Positions 8,532-17,583 of a DNA stretch of 39,194 bases are shown here, one piece after another. Source of the stretch: JAADHG01 sp964418645 (GTDB taxonomy: Bacteria > Bacteroidota > Bacteroidia > Flavobacteriales > Flavobacteriaceae); contig CAYQME010000020.1 in the NCBI GenBank assembly GCA_964418645.1, positions 1 to 39,194 on the forward strand, written 5' to 3'. Under the pieces are notes generated by a model. The model saw only the letters and a program-made list of their open reading frames with translations. It had not been told where the DNA came from and did no database searches. How positions within the stretch are numbered: position 1 is the stretch's first letter; each line of letters starts with the position of its first letter. A program made the position numbers and the translations under genes.

Positions 8532-9047
8532 ATGAAACTATCTCGCTCGGTATTTATTATTGTTTTAATTATTGTCAATATTGCACTTGACCAAATCTCA
8601 AAAATTCTGGTAAGAACTTATGTTGCTGTAAAAAGTCAGTCCCAAATAATAGGCGACTATTTTACATTACATAATGTAGAAAATGAAGGCGCCTTTCTTG
8701 GTATGGGAAGTGATTTAAATCCTACAATTAAAATCATTGTATTACTTATTTTACCTATTATTGTTTTAGGGTTTGTAATTCTTCACCTATTTAAAGAAAA
8801 AAATATGGATAGCCTTACGCTTATTGGTTTTGCTTGTATTATTGGTGGTGGTATTGCTAATGTGTTTGATAGAATTATTTATGGTTCAGTAACTGATTTT
8901 TTTTATATTGATTTAGGAGGTATTTTTAGGACAGGTATTTTTAATATGGCAGATATGTCTGTAACTTCAGGAATGATTTTGATTCTTTGGACTAGTTTTA
9001 TACATAAAAAGGTTAAAACATCAGAAATAAAAAAAGACTCTGAATAA
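8532..9047 (+). CDS. lspA: Lipoprotein signal peptidase (signal peptidase II)
   Basis: Aspartic protease of the inner membrane that cuts the signal peptide of diacylglyceryl-modified prolipoproteins. 171 residues with four hydrophobic segments. The family pattern is clear: DQISK (20-24), NEGAFLG (51-57), NVFDRIIYG (110-118), with the catalytic aspartates Asp122 in VTDFF and Asp141 in FNMADMSV. It abuts fabD. One lipoprotein substrate candidate in this window is the phytase-like protein at 37219-38298. Confidence 0.96.
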   Translation: MKLSRSVFIIVLIIVNIALDQISKILVRTYVAVKSQSQIIGDYFTLHNVENEGAFLGMGSDLNPTIKIIVLLILPIIVLGFVILHLFKEKNMDSLTLIGFACIIGGGIANVFDRIIYGSVTDFFYIDLGGIFRTGIFNMADMSVTSGMILILWTSFIHKKVKTSEIKKDSE

Positions 9048-9094
9048 TAATCAAAGCCTCCTTCTATAGTCTTTATAAACAATATGTTTCTTAT

Positions 9095-10372
9095 TTATTG
9101 CTTATACACTTTTCCTTCTTTCATTACAAATGAAACATGGGTCATTGTATCAATGTTTTCAGTCGGGTCGTCATCAGTAGCAACAATATCTGCAATAAAA
9201 CCTTCAGCAATTTGACCAAGCTCATCCTTCATTCCTAAAACAGTTGCATTAGTAATTGTGGCCGATTGTATGGCTTTAATCGCTGGCATACCAGCTTCAA
9301 CCATATACACAAATTCACCTCCATTTTTCCCATGATCAAAAACGCCTGCATCAGTACCAAATGCTATTTTTACTCCTTTTTTATACGCTTTTGCAAATGT
9401 CTTTTGGATTTTTGGACCAATTTCTAATGCCTTTGGTACAATAATCTCTGGGAAAAATCCTTTAATTTTAGCTTTTTTTACAACTTCTTTCCCTGCAATA
9501 ATAGTTGGCACATAATAGGTCCCATGCTCAATCATAAGCTCCATGGTTGCTTCACTCATTAATGTTCCGTGTTCAATTGTAGTAACCCCTCCAAGAACAG
9601 CTCTTCGCATACCTTCATCACCATGTGCATGTGCAGCAACAATCATATCATAATCTTTCGCTGTATCGCAAATAGCTTTAATTTCTTCTAAAGTAAATTG
9701 TGGATTTTGTCCGTTTTTAGCAATACTTAACACGCCTCCTGTGGCTGTAATTTTAATACAATCTGCTCCATTTTTATAACGTTGTCTCACTGCTTTTCTA
9801 GCATCATCAACACTATTGATTACACCTTCTTTAGGTCCTGGATCACCCATAAGTGTATTGCTCATACCATTTGTAGGATCAGCATGTCCTCCAGTTGTTC
9901 CTATAGCTTTACCTGCTGTAAAAATTCTTGGGCCAACTACTTTGCCTTTATTTATAGCATTTCGCAACGAAATATTTACACCTGTTCCGCCCAAGTCTCT
10001 AACAGTAGTAAATCCTGCCATTAATGTAACCTTAGCCAATCGTAAAGATTCAAAAGCAATATCAGCTTCATTAGCTGTAAAGCGTTCAATATAGCGTTTA
10101 GGGTTAAACTCTCCCTCAATATGTACATGCATATCAATAAACCCTGGCATTACTGTTTTATCCTTGAGGTCTATAATAATATCATCTGCTCGTTTTGTAC
10201 TTATATAACCATCTTTAATCGAAACAATTTTATTGCCAGAAACAACAATCGTTTTATTGGTAAGTACTTTACCATTTTTAGTGTCTATTAATTTGCCACA
10301 ATGTAAATATGTGTTTTGTGCTGTAATGTTAAAAGAAAAGAGTACAGTTAAAAGAAAAATTAATTTTTTCAT
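9095..10372 (-). CDS. Secreted amidohydrolase (imidazolonepropionase-like / prolidase-like)
   Basis: 425 residues with a cleavable signal peptide (MKKLIFLLTVLFSFNITAQ), so probably periplasmic. Metal ligands of the amidohydrolase fold are visible: DMHVHIEGE (His82, His84), a probable carboxylated Lys207 in ADCIKITATGG, AAHAHGD (His248, His250), IEHGT (His268) and GTDAGVF (Asp341). This pattern matches Xaa-Pro or Xaa-Arg dipeptidase-like members often labelled imidazolonepropionase-like. Exact substrate cannot be told. It lies 41 bp after galE and may be read from the same message. Its 3' end faces lspA across 47 bp without an obvious terminator. Confidence 0.88.
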   Translation of the reverse strand: MKKLIFLLTVLFSFNITAQNTYLHCGKLIDTKNGKVLTNKTIVVSGNKIVSIKDGYISTKRADDIIIDLKDKTVMPGFIDMHVHIEGEFNPKRYIERFTANEADIAFESLRLAKVTLMAGFTTVRDLGGTGVNISLRNAINKGKVVGPRIFTAGKAIGTTGGHADPTNGMSNTLMGDPGPKEGVINSVDDARKAVRQRYKNGADCIKITATGGVLSIAKNGQNPQFTLEEIKAICDTAKDYDMIVAAHAHGDEGMRRAVLGGVTTIEHGTLMSEATMELMIEHGTYYVPTIIAGKEVVKKAKIKGFFPEIIVPKALEIGPKIQKTFAKAYKKGVKIAFGTDAGVFDHGKNGGEFVYMVEAGMPAIKAIQSATITNATVLGMKDELGQIAEGFIADIVATDDDPTENIDTMTHVSFVMKEGKVYKQ

Positions 10373-10413
10373 AGCGCTGAGTAGTTAGATAAGTTTTTAG
10401 GAAACTAATATAG

Positions 10414-11436
10414 TTATTTACTTCTAATTTCTTGTTCCCATTTCCAAGCAGATTTCATGGCATCATCTAAAGTTAACTCTGCTTTCCAGCCTAATTCATT
10501 ATTTGCTTTAGTGGTATCGGCATAGGCTGAAATAATATCGCCTGCTCTTCGGTTTGCAATTTTATAATTAAGTTTCTGTCCTGAAACTTTCTCAAAAGAT
10601 TGTATAACTTCTAAAACGGTACTTCCGGTGCCAGTTCCCACATTAAACGTCTCGTAATTAGAGTCGTTATTCCCTGTAATTAAACGCTGTAAAGCTATAA
10701 CATGAGCTTTGGCCAAATCTACAACATGAATATAATCGCGAATACAAGTGCCATCTGGTGTTGGATAATCGTCTCCAAATACCGAAAGCAGTTCTCTTAT
10801 TCCTATAGCAGTTTGTGTAATAAATGGCACTAAATTTTGTGGCACACCAATAGGTAACTCTCCTATTTTAGCACTTGAGTGTGCTCCTATTGGGTTAAAG
10901 TAACGTAAGGCAATTGCTTTAAGATGAGATGTTACTTTGCATGTGTCTTGAATTATTTCTTCTCCTATTTGCTTGGTGTTTCCATAAGGCGACTCAGCTT
11001 TCTTTACTGCTGCGTTCTCAGTGATTGGCAATTCAACAGCTTGTCCATATACAGTACACGATGAGCTGAAAATAAAATTGGCAGTATCAAGCTTTTGCAA
11101 TTCTTGAAGAATATATATTAAAGTACTAATGTTATTTTCATAATACAGCAATGGTTTTTTAACACTTTCACCAACGGCTTTACTTGCTGCAAAATGAATA
11201 ACCCCTTGTATATCTTGATGTGCTTTAAAAAATGCTTGTACTTTTCGTTTATCTTTTAAATCTAATTTCTCAAAACTAGGGACAATTCCAGTAATTGAAG
11301 TAATTCTGTTTAAAACATCCATTGAAGAATTTGACAAATCATCAATAATAACAACTTCAAATCCTTTGTTTTGAAGCTCAACAACAGTGTGTGAACCAAT
11401 AAAACCAAGACCTCCTGTAACTAGTATTTTAGCCAT
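10414..11436 (-). CDS. galE: UDP-glucose 4-epimerase
   Basis: Extended short-chain dehydrogenase that interconverts UDP-glucose and UDP-galactose (or the N-acetyl forms). 340 residues. NAD-binding TGGLGFIGSH (7-16), active-site Ser124-126 in FSSSCTVYG, and the YxxxK pair Tyr151/Lys155 in SPYGNTK are present. C-terminal GDIISAYADTTKANNELGW is typical of GalE. The ATG overlaps the 3' end of the upstream aminotransferase by 8 bases, so they form one transcriptional unit, suggesting sugar nucleotide supply for a surface glycan. Confidence 0.94.
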   Translation of the reverse strand: MAKILVTGGLGFIGSHTVVELQNKGFEVVIIDDLSNSSMDVLNRITSITGIVPSFEKLDLKDKRKVQAFFKAHQDIQGVIHFAASKAVGESVKKPLLYYENNISTLIYILQELQKLDTANFIFSSSCTVYGQAVELPITENAAVKKAESPYGNTKQIGEEIIQDTCKVTSHLKAIALRYFNPIGAHSSAKIGELPIGVPQNLVPFITQTAIGIRELLSVFGDDYPTPDGTCIRDYIHVVDLAKAHVIALQRLITGNNDSNYETFNVGTGTGSTVLEVIQSFEKVSGQKLNYKIANRRAGDIISAYADTTKANNELGWKAELTLDDAMKSAWKWEQEIRSK

Positions 11437-12562
11437 TTATAAATGTTATAATTGTACTGGTAATATATTCAATTTGCTCGTCATCTAGCTCTGTATGCAT
11501 TGGCAAAGAGATTACTTGTTCAACCAATTGATTAGTCACTGGAAAATCTACCTCGTTATAGCGTGTATCTTGATATGCTTTTTGGCTATGTAATGGGATT
11601 GGGTAATACACACCATACGGAATTTCTTTATCATTTAAATGTTGCGCAAGTGCATCTCTATCTGCTCCAACAATTTTTAAGGTATATTGATGAAAAACGT
11701 GGTTGTCATCACTACCTTCTCTAAAAGGAACAATAATATGCTCTTGCCCTTTAAAGGCTTCATCATACTTATTCGCAGCTTCTCTTCGTTTATTACAATA
11801 GTCATCCAAACACGGCAATTTAACATTTAATACTGCTGCCTGAATAGAATCTAATCTTGAATTTACACCAACAACATCATGGTGATAACGCTGATACATG
11901 CCATGATTTACAATACCTCTAATGGTATGTGCTATATCGTCATCATTGGTAAAAATAGCGCCACCATCTCCATAGCATCCTAAATTTTTAGATGGAAAAA
12001 ATGACGTAGAGGCAACATGACTTATTGCTCCGGCCTTAGTTTTTGTACCATCTTTTGAGGTGTAGGTCGCACCAATAGCTTGTGCATTATCTTCAATAAC
12101 AAACAAATTATGGGTTTCAGCAATCTCCATAATAGCATCCATATTGGCACATTGCCCAAATAAATGTACAGGCACAATAGCCTTTGTTTTAGGTGTAATT
12201 GCTTTTTTAATGGCTTCAATATCAATATTAAAAGTATCAGGTTCTACATCAACCAAAACAGGTGTAAGTTGCAGTAAGGCAATGACTTCAACAGTTGCTG
12301 CAAATGTAAAATCGGCAGTTATTACCTCATCTCCAGGTTTTAAACCTAAACCCATCATTGCAATTTGCAAAGCATCCGTACCATTAGCGCACGGAATGAC
12401 ATGCTTAACGCTAAGATAATTCTCTAAATGCTTTTGAAAGCTATGAACTTCTGGTCCATTTATGAAAGCGGTAGATTCTATAACATTGATAACAGAGGTA
12501 TTAACAAGCTCTTTTATTTCTTGATATTGACCTTTTAGGTCAACCATTTGTATTTTTTTCAT
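11429..12562 (-). CDS. DegT/DnrJ/EryC1/StrS family sugar aminotransferase
   Basis: PLP enzyme that aminates a keto-sugar nucleotide for surface polysaccharide. With the start at 12562 it has 377 residues beginning MKKIQMVDLKGQY, the usual start of the family. Asp158 in VIEDNAQ and the PLP lysine Lys192 in SFFPSKNLGCYGDGG are present. An in-frame ATG at 12631 would add 23 residues (MNFVISLL...), but it falls inside the predicted promoter, so I reject it. Substrate is unknown; WbpE-like or FdtB-like activity is possible. It is the first gene of a probable unit with galE. Confidence 0.9.
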   Translation of the reverse strand: MKKIQMVDLKGQYQEIKELVNTSVINVIESTAFINGPEVHSFQKHLENYLSVKHVIPCANGTDALQIAMMGLGLKPGDEVITADFTFAATVEVIALLQLTPVLVDVEPDTFNIDIEAIKKAITPKTKAIVPVHLFGQCANMDAIMEIAETHNLFVIEDNAQAIGATYTSKDGTKTKAGAISHVASTSFFPSKNLGCYGDGGAIFTNDDDIAHTIRGIVNHGMYQRYHHDVVGVNSRLDSIQAAVLNVKLPCLDDYCNKRREAANKYDEAFKGQEHIIVPFREGSDDNHVFHQYTLKIVGADRDALAQHLNDKEIPYGVYYPIPLHSQKAYQDTRYNEVDFPVTNQLVEQVISLPMHTELDDEQIEYITSTIITFING

Positions 12563-12613
12563 TTGTGTTTTTTGCGGAGTTTGTAGAACGATTATTTTTC
12601 GTTTTACAAGTAG

Positions 12614-12644
12614 CGAAATTACAAAATTCATTAGCGTTAAACAA
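12614..12644 (-). promoter_or_regulatory. Predicted promoter of the aminotransferase-galE unit
   Basis: On the minus strand, TTG (12642-12644), a 20-base spacer and TAATTTCG (12614-12621) resemble the Bacteroidota -33/-7 promoter (TTG and TAnnTTTG, one mismatch). Transcription would start near 12607, about 45 bases before the ATG at 12562. This favours that start over the upstream ATG at 12631, which lies between the two elements. Confidence 0.5.
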
Positions 12645-12689
12645 TGAATTTATTTTAAAGAAGTGTATTTTAGCCTTAAAGAAAAAACT

Positions 12690-13925
12690 TTGAAATCTCT
12701 TTATAACATACTTACTTACATTGCGTTTTTTCATGTAAAAATAATTGCGCATTTTAATCCCAAACTAAATTTAGGAGTTAAAGGAAGAGCAAAAACTTTC
12801 GACAAGCTAAAGACTGCCATTTCTCCTCAAGATAAGGTTATTTGGTTTCATTGTGCTTCACTTGGTGAGTATGAACAAGGACTTCCTGTATTTGAAAAAA
12901 TTAAAGAACAGTATTCCAAACATAAAATTGTATTGAGTTTTTTTTCTCCCTCTGGTTATGAAATTAGAAAAAATGCTCCTATAGCCAATGTTGTAGTGTA
13001 TTTGCCTTTAGACACAACCAAAAATGCAAATCAATTTTTAAATCTTGTGCATCCAGATTTAGTTGTTTTTGTAAAATATGAATTTTGGCCTAATTATTTA
13101 AATGCGCTTAAAAATAGAGGTATTACATCTATATTAATTTCTGCACTCTTTAGAAAAAATCAGAGTTTTTTTAAGTTTTATGGCAAATGGATGCAAAAAT
13201 ACCTCCATGCTTTTGAACATATTTTTGTACAAAATGCAACTTCAAAAAAATTATTAAACAGTATAAACTACAGTAATGTTACTGTTTCTGGAGATACGAG
13301 ATTTGACCGTGTTTCCAATCAGTTGCAAACAGATAATACTTTGGCTTTTATTGAACAGTTTAAACAAGATAAACTATGTGTTGTTGCAGGAAGTACTTGG
13401 CCTGAAGACGAACAATTATTAATCAATTTTATAAATACAGCTTCCAATGATGTAAAATTTATTATTGCTCCTCACAATATTAAATCACAGGGCATAATTC
13501 GCTTGAAAACTAAAATTCAAAAGAAAACAGTTTTATTTTCAGAGAAGAATACTGATAATCTAGCCCATTCTCAAGTCTTTATTATTGATACTATTGGCCT
13601 CTTATCAAAAGTATATAGTTATGTAGATATTGCCTATGTAGGAGGCGCTATAGGAACAACTGGATTACATAACATCTTAGAGCCTGCTGTATTTGGCGTA
13701 CCCATTATTATTGGTAATAATTACAGTAATTTCCCAGAAGCTTTTGATATGATTGCTTTAGGAGGGTTATTTTCTGTTTCAAGTCAAACTGCATTTGACA
13801 CAATAATAAATAGTCTAATTATTGATGAAAATAAGCGACTAGAATCTGGTAAGATAAATGCAGAATATATCTATAAAAATAAAGGCGCCGTAACTCAAAT
13901 AACAAATCATTTAATAAACAACTAA
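12690..13925 (+). CDS. waaA: 3-deoxy-D-manno-octulosonic acid (Kdo) transferase
   Basis: Attaches Kdo to lipid A precursors at the inner membrane (also called kdtA). I choose the TTG at 12690 (MKSLYNILTYIAFFHVK, 411 residues), which places a membrane-interacting helix at the N-terminus and puts the catalytic Glu at position 60 in CASLGEYEQG. A GTG at 12663 would add nine residues. GSTWPEDE, a GT-B hallmark, and the C-terminal GGAIGTTGLHNILEPAVFG nucleotide-binding region with its glutamate are present. It is divergent from the sugar aminotransferase, and both serve the cell surface. Confidence 0.94.
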   Translation: MKSLYNILTYIAFFHVKIIAHFNPKLNLGVKGRAKTFDKLKTAISPQDKVIWFHCASLGEYEQGLPVFEKIKEQYSKHKIVLSFFSPSGYEIRKNAPIANVVVYLPLDTTKNANQFLNLVHPDLVVFVKYEFWPNYLNALKNRGITSILISALFRKNQSFFKFYGKWMQKYLHAFEHIFVQNATSKKLLNSINYSNVTVSGDTRFDRVSNQLQTDNTLAFIEQFKQDKLCVVAGSTWPEDEQLLINFINTASNDVKFIIAPHNIKSQGIIRLKTKIQKKTVLFSEKNTDNLAHSQVFIIDTIGLLSKVYSYVDIAYVGGAIGTTGLHNILEPAVFGVPIIIGNNYSNFPEAFDMIALGGLFSVSSQTAFDTIINSLIIDENKRLESGKINAEYIYKNKGAVTQITNHLINN

Positions 13926-14068
13926 TGATAAAAAACACACTGTAGATTACTCATTTTCAGCTTTTTTTCATATATTTAAGTTCAATTAATTGCTTTTTTA
14001 AATAGAAAATTCATCCCAAATTAGCACAAATATAACCTAGATTGTTGAATTTTTTAATAGCTAAGATT

Positions 14069-14365
14069 ATGGCAGATGGTTTAAAAATGTTATTGGCAAT
14101 GGGTCTTTTTTTTGGAGCTATGTATTTATATGCTCTAGCTCCTGACATTATAGAAAAACGCAAACAGAAAAAACTCTTAAAAAAGACTTTACAAAAACAA
14201 GAAGACAGAAAAGAAGAAGTCATACAATTACAAAAGCAGAGGGATAAGAACACTAAAAATATTGGCGATAGACGTGAAAGAATTAGACAACATTATATTT
14301 GGCTACAAGAAATGAATGAAAAAATAAAGCAGAGAGAAAAAATACAGCAAGAAAAAACGCTTTAA
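14069..14365 (+). CDS. Small membrane protein of unknown function
   Basis: 98 residues from the ATG at 14069; a TTG at 14042 would add nine. One N-terminal transmembrane helix (about residues 5-22, LLAMGLFFGAMYLYALA) is followed by a highly charged Lys/Gln/Glu/Arg-rich region to the end, likely helical or coiled coil and cytoplasmic. I do not recognise a named family, though short proteins of this build are common in Flavobacteriaceae. It stands alone between waaA and a strong terminator. Confidence 0.65.
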   Translation: MADGLKMLLAMGLFFGAMYLYALAPDIIEKRKQKKLLKKTLQKQEDRKEEVIQLQKQRDKNTKNIGDRRERIRQHYIWLQEMNEKIKQREKIQQEKTL

Positions 14366-14377
14366 TATAGTAATAAA

Positions 14378-14407
14378 AAAAGCCTTTATCTTCCGATAAA
14401 GGCTTTT
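14378..14407. terminator. Bidirectional intrinsic terminator
   Basis: A perfect 13-bp stem (AAAAGCCTTTATC at 14378-14390, GATAAAGGCTTTT at 14395-14407) with a TTCC loop and A/T tracts on both sides. It can end transcription of the small membrane protein gene on + and of the tRNA-Leu transcript on -, whose 3' end lies 2 bases away. Confidence 0.9.
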
Positions 14408-14408
14408 G

Positions 14409-14493
14409 TACTGAAGGCGGGACTTGAACCCGCACGACCATAATGGTCATTGGATTTTAAGTCCAACGTGTCTACCAATTCCACCACTTCAGC
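14409..14493 (-). tRNA. tRNA-Leu (anticodon TAA)
   Basis: Class II tRNA of 85 bases. Acceptor stem GCTGAAG pairs with CTTCAGT (one G-T pair), with A as discriminator. The anticodon arm reads GGACT-TAA-AATCC context, giving TAA. A long variable arm (GACCATTATGGTC region) and a GGTTCAAGTCC T-arm are present. CCA is not encoded. It is downstream of tRNA-Gly on the same strand and is followed by a strong terminator. Confidence 0.97.
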
Positions 14494-14542
14494 TTACTTA
14501 AACTGCACACAGCACAGCACTTGGTATATTTTAACAGTGTAG

Positions 14543-14614
14543 AGCGAAAGACGGGATTTGAACCCGCGACCCTCACCTTGGCAAGGTGATGCTCTACCCC
14601 TGAGCTACTTTCGC
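14543..14614 (-). tRNA. tRNA-Gly (anticodon GCC)
   Basis: 72 bases. Acceptor stem GCGAAAG/CTTTCGC with T as discriminator. Anticodon stem TCACC/GGTGA encloses the loop TTGCCAA, giving anticodon GCC. The T-arm GCGGGTTCAAATCCCGT is intact. CCA is not encoded. It precedes tRNA-Leu by 49 bases on the same strand, and both probably come from one precursor. A short CCTGCT-GT-AGCAGG inverted repeat (14634-14647) lies just upstream. Confidence 0.97.
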
Positions 14615-14728
14615 ATAGTTTTTAATGAACTTTCCTGCTGTAGCAGGCTCACAATCCTTTGATTGCGGATGCAAATTTAAAACAATTCTAATAATAGCAA
14701 AGGCTTTTTCAAAAAAAAGAACAAATTT

Positions 14729-17338
14729 TTAAGCGCGTTTCTTCTTTTGTAACATGCGCTTAATTTCATTCAACTTCATTAAGGCTTCAACAGGTGTTAA
14801 AGTGTTAATATCTATATGTAAAATTTCATCTTTAATCTCTTCCAAAAGAGGGTCGTCCAAATTGAAAAAACTCAATTGCATGTCGTCATTAAGTGATTTT
14901 ATCTTATCTGTGAGTTCTTCGATAGAATGTGATTTCTCTAATTGCTTTAATATTTTGTTAGCACGATGAATAACCTGCTGTGGCATTCCAGCCATTTTTG
15001 CAACATGGATACCAAAGCTATGTGCACTTCCGCCTTCAACCAGCTTTCTTAAAAACAATACTTTATCCTTCAATTCTTTTACTGAGACATTAAAGTTTTT
15101 AATGCGCTCAAAGGTTTCAGTCATTTCATTAAGCTCATGGTAATGTGTCGCAAATAAGGTTTTTGCTCTTGATGGATGCTCATGCAAATATTCGCTAATT
15201 GCCCAAGCAATTGAAATACCATCATAGGTACTTGTTCCTCTGCCAATTTCATCTAACAATACTAAACTACGCTCGGAAATGTTATTTAAAATGGAGGCCG
15301 TTTCATTCATTTCTACCATAAATGTCGATTCTCCCATCGAAATATTATCACTCGCACCTACTCTTGTAAATATTTTGTCTACCAACCCAATTCTTACAGA
15401 TTTAGCTGGCACAAAACTGCCTATTTGAGCGAGTAAAACGATTAATGCTGTTTGCCTTAAAATAGCAGATTTACCAGACATGTTTGGTCCTGTAATCATG
15501 ATGATTTGTTGTGATGTTCTATCTAAAAACACATCATTTGCAATATAATTGTCTCCTATTGGCAAGTGTTTTTCAATTACAGGATGACGGCCTTCTTTAA
15601 TATCTAAGTCAAACGAATCGTCAATTGTTGGATATACATAGGTGTTATCTCTCGCCAATTGTGCAAAACCACATAAACAATCCAATTGCCCAATAAGTTG
15701 CGCATTTTGTTGTACTGGCTTTATGTATTGATGCATCCAGCTTACCAACTCGGCAAATAATTGCTGTTCTATAGCAAGAATACGTTCTTCTGCTCCTAGT
15801 ATTTTAGATTCGTATTCCTTTAACTCTTCTGTTATATAACGTTCGGCATTAACAAGTGTTTGTTTGCGTATCCAATCTTCAGGGACTTTGTCTTTATGTG
15901 TGTTTCGTACTTCTATGTAATATCCAAACACATTGTTAGAGGCTATCTTAAGTGATGTAATTCCTGTACGTTCACTCTCTCGTTGTAACATTTTATCCAG
16001 ATAATCTTTTCCTGAAACAGCCAAATCACGAAGCTCTTTTAATTCGGAGGAAAAATCAGAAGAAATAGTATCCCCTTTTAAAATATTAACAGGTGCGTCT
16101 TCGTTTAAAGTTTCTTTAATTTTTTCGCGAAGCACGTCGCAACCTTGAATATTATCACCAATAACTTTTAAAGCATCATTTGAACAATTGCTGATCAATG
16201 CTTTAATAGGTACAATTGCTTCCAAAGAGTTCTTAAGCTGAATTACTTCTCTTGGACTCACTTTGGTAGTAGCAACTTTAGAAATTAAGCGCTCAATATC
16301 ACCAATTTGTTTAATGCTATGCTGTATTTTTTGAAGTGTAATTTCATTATCCAGTAAATACTGAACTACTTCATGCCTACTTTTAATTTTCTCAGCATTC
16401 TTTAAGGGCAGTGCCAACCAACGTTTTAATAAACGCCCTCCCATTGGAGAAATGGTTTTATCAATAACATTTAAAAGTGTTACTGCATTTGCATTGGTTG
16501 AGTGGTAGAGTTCTAAATTTCTAATAGTAAACTTATCCATCCACACATATTCATCTTCGGCAATTCTATTTATGGCCGTAATATGCTGTAATTTATGATG
16601 CTGCGTTTCGCCTAAATAATGCAAAATGGAGCCTGAAGCAACAATGCCTTCATACAAATCTTCAATACCAAATCCTTTTAAAGTTTTCGTTTGAAAATGA
16701 TTGCACAATGTTTCATTGGCATAATCATCCTGAAACACCCAATCTTCCAAATAAAATGTATGGAAATTGTTTCCAAATATTTCTACAAACGTTGTGCGTT
16801 TTTGTTTTTCGATTAAAATCTCGCTCGGATTAAAATTTTGAAGCAGTTTATCAATATACTCTGCATTACCCTGTGAGCATATAAACTCTCCTGTAGATAC
16901 ATCTAAAAAGGATACACCTATATATTTCCCAAAGTAAACAGAAGCTAAAAAATTATTTGATTTGGCATTTAAAACCTCATCGTTTAAAGCAACTCCTGGA
17001 GTTACCAACTCCGTAACACCACGTTTTACAATGATTTTAGTTGCTTTTGGGTCTTCCAATTGGTCACAAATAGCAACACGCTGTCCTGCTTTAACCAGTT
17101 TAGGTAAATAGGTATTTATAGAATGGTGTGGAAATCCTGCCAACTCTGTTTCGGTTTCACTTCCTGCACCACGTTTGGTTAAAATAATACCTAATATTTT
17201 AGCTGCCTTTATGGCATCTTTTCCAAAAGTTTCATAAAAATCGCCTACTCTAAACAACAACATCGCATCAGGGTACTTTGCTTTTATAGCATTGTACTGC
17301 TGCATTAATGGTGTTATCTTTTTGGTTTTTTTTGCCAC
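14729..17338 (-). CDS. mutS: DNA mismatch repair protein MutS
   Basis: 869 residues, full length. The N-terminal mismatch-reading motif GDFYETF (Phe34 and Glu36) is intact. The C-terminal ABC ATPase has Walker A GPNMSGKSAILRQ, the STFMVEM signature, Walker B LVLLDEIGRGTSTYDG and FATHYHEL. It binds base mismatches and recruits MutL, which is not in this window. The start is GTG at 17338 (reading MAKKTKKITPLMQQYN, typical for the phylum). A near -7 element CACTTTTG (17341-17348 on -) lies so close that a leaderless message is possible. Confidence 0.97.
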   Translation of the reverse strand: MAKKTKKITPLMQQYNAIKAKYPDAMLLFRVGDFYETFGKDAIKAAKILGIILTKRGAGSETETELAGFPHHSINTYLPKLVKAGQRVAICDQLEDPKATKIIVKRGVTELVTPGVALNDEVLNAKSNNFLASVYFGKYIGVSFLDVSTGEFICSQGNAEYIDKLLQNFNPSEILIEKQKRTTFVEIFGNNFHTFYLEDWVFQDDYANETLCNHFQTKTLKGFGIEDLYEGIVASGSILHYLGETQHHKLQHITAINRIAEDEYVWMDKFTIRNLELYHSTNANAVTLLNVIDKTISPMGGRLLKRWLALPLKNAEKIKSRHEVVQYLLDNEITLQKIQHSIKQIGDIERLISKVATTKVSPREVIQLKNSLEAIVPIKALISNCSNDALKVIGDNIQGCDVLREKIKETLNEDAPVNILKGDTISSDFSSELKELRDLAVSGKDYLDKMLQRESERTGITSLKIASNNVFGYYIEVRNTHKDKVPEDWIRKQTLVNAERYITEELKEYESKILGAEERILAIEQQLFAELVSWMHQYIKPVQQNAQLIGQLDCLCGFAQLARDNTYVYPTIDDSFDLDIKEGRHPVIEKHLPIGDNYIANDVFLDRTSQQIIMITGPNMSGKSAILRQTALIVLLAQIGSFVPAKSVRIGLVDKIFTRVGASDNISMGESTFMVEMNETASILNNISERSLVLLDEIGRGTSTYDGISIAWAISEYLHEHPSRAKTLFATHYHELNEMTETFERIKNFNVSVKELKDKVLFLRKLVEGGSAHSFGIHVAKMAGMPQQVIHRANKILKQLEKSHSIEELTDKIKSLNDDMQLSFFNLDDPLLEEIKDEILHIDINTLTPVEALMKLNEIKRMLQKKKRA

Positions 17339-17457
17339 TACAAAAGTGCGTTTTAAATGTTATTTTTGTAAAACGTGTAAGATTGCTAATGTAATTATTA
17401 TTTGTTTTTATTTAAAGCTAATAAAACATAAGTTATCTACAATTAAATAAAAACATC

Positions 17458-17577
17458 ATTACGAGTGAAACAAAGTATTCTGTTAATTTAAAAAGATTGC
17501 CACACTTCGACTGCGCTCAGTGCAGGCTAGTAAACTCCTCGCAATGACAAATTAAAAAAATCCCTTTTTCAAGGGAA
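17458..17577. repeat. Composite intergenic repeat between mutS and the SpoU gene
   Basis: This stretch joins three pieces. A decayed CATTACGAGTGAAACAAAG element comes first (about 17458-17477). Next is a segment with ACTTCGACTGCGCTCAG (17505-17521), the exact reverse complement of a core at 804-820, ending CTCGCAATGACA. Last is a 6-bp hairpin TCCCTT-TTTC-AAGGGA (17561-17576) that ends 7 bases before the next ATG. The order of elements parallels that before thyA. The rest of this 245-bp divergent gap shows no gene. Confidence 0.7.
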
Positions 17578-17583
17578 ATAAAT

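Noticed and set aside
9782..10094. Open frames antisense to the secreted amidohydrolase
   Set aside because: Shadows of a well-supported gene: Ser/Cys/Ile-rich composition, no recognisable domain.
12563..12631. Extended N-terminus of the sugar aminotransferase (ATG at 12631)
   Set aside because: The ATG lies between the predicted -33 and -7 elements, and the extra residues do not fit the family.
14634..14660. Inverted repeat upstream of tRNA-Gly as a mutS terminator
   Set aside because: The stem CCTGCT-GT-AGCAGG lacks a following T-run on the minus strand; mutS and the tRNAs may be co-transcribed.
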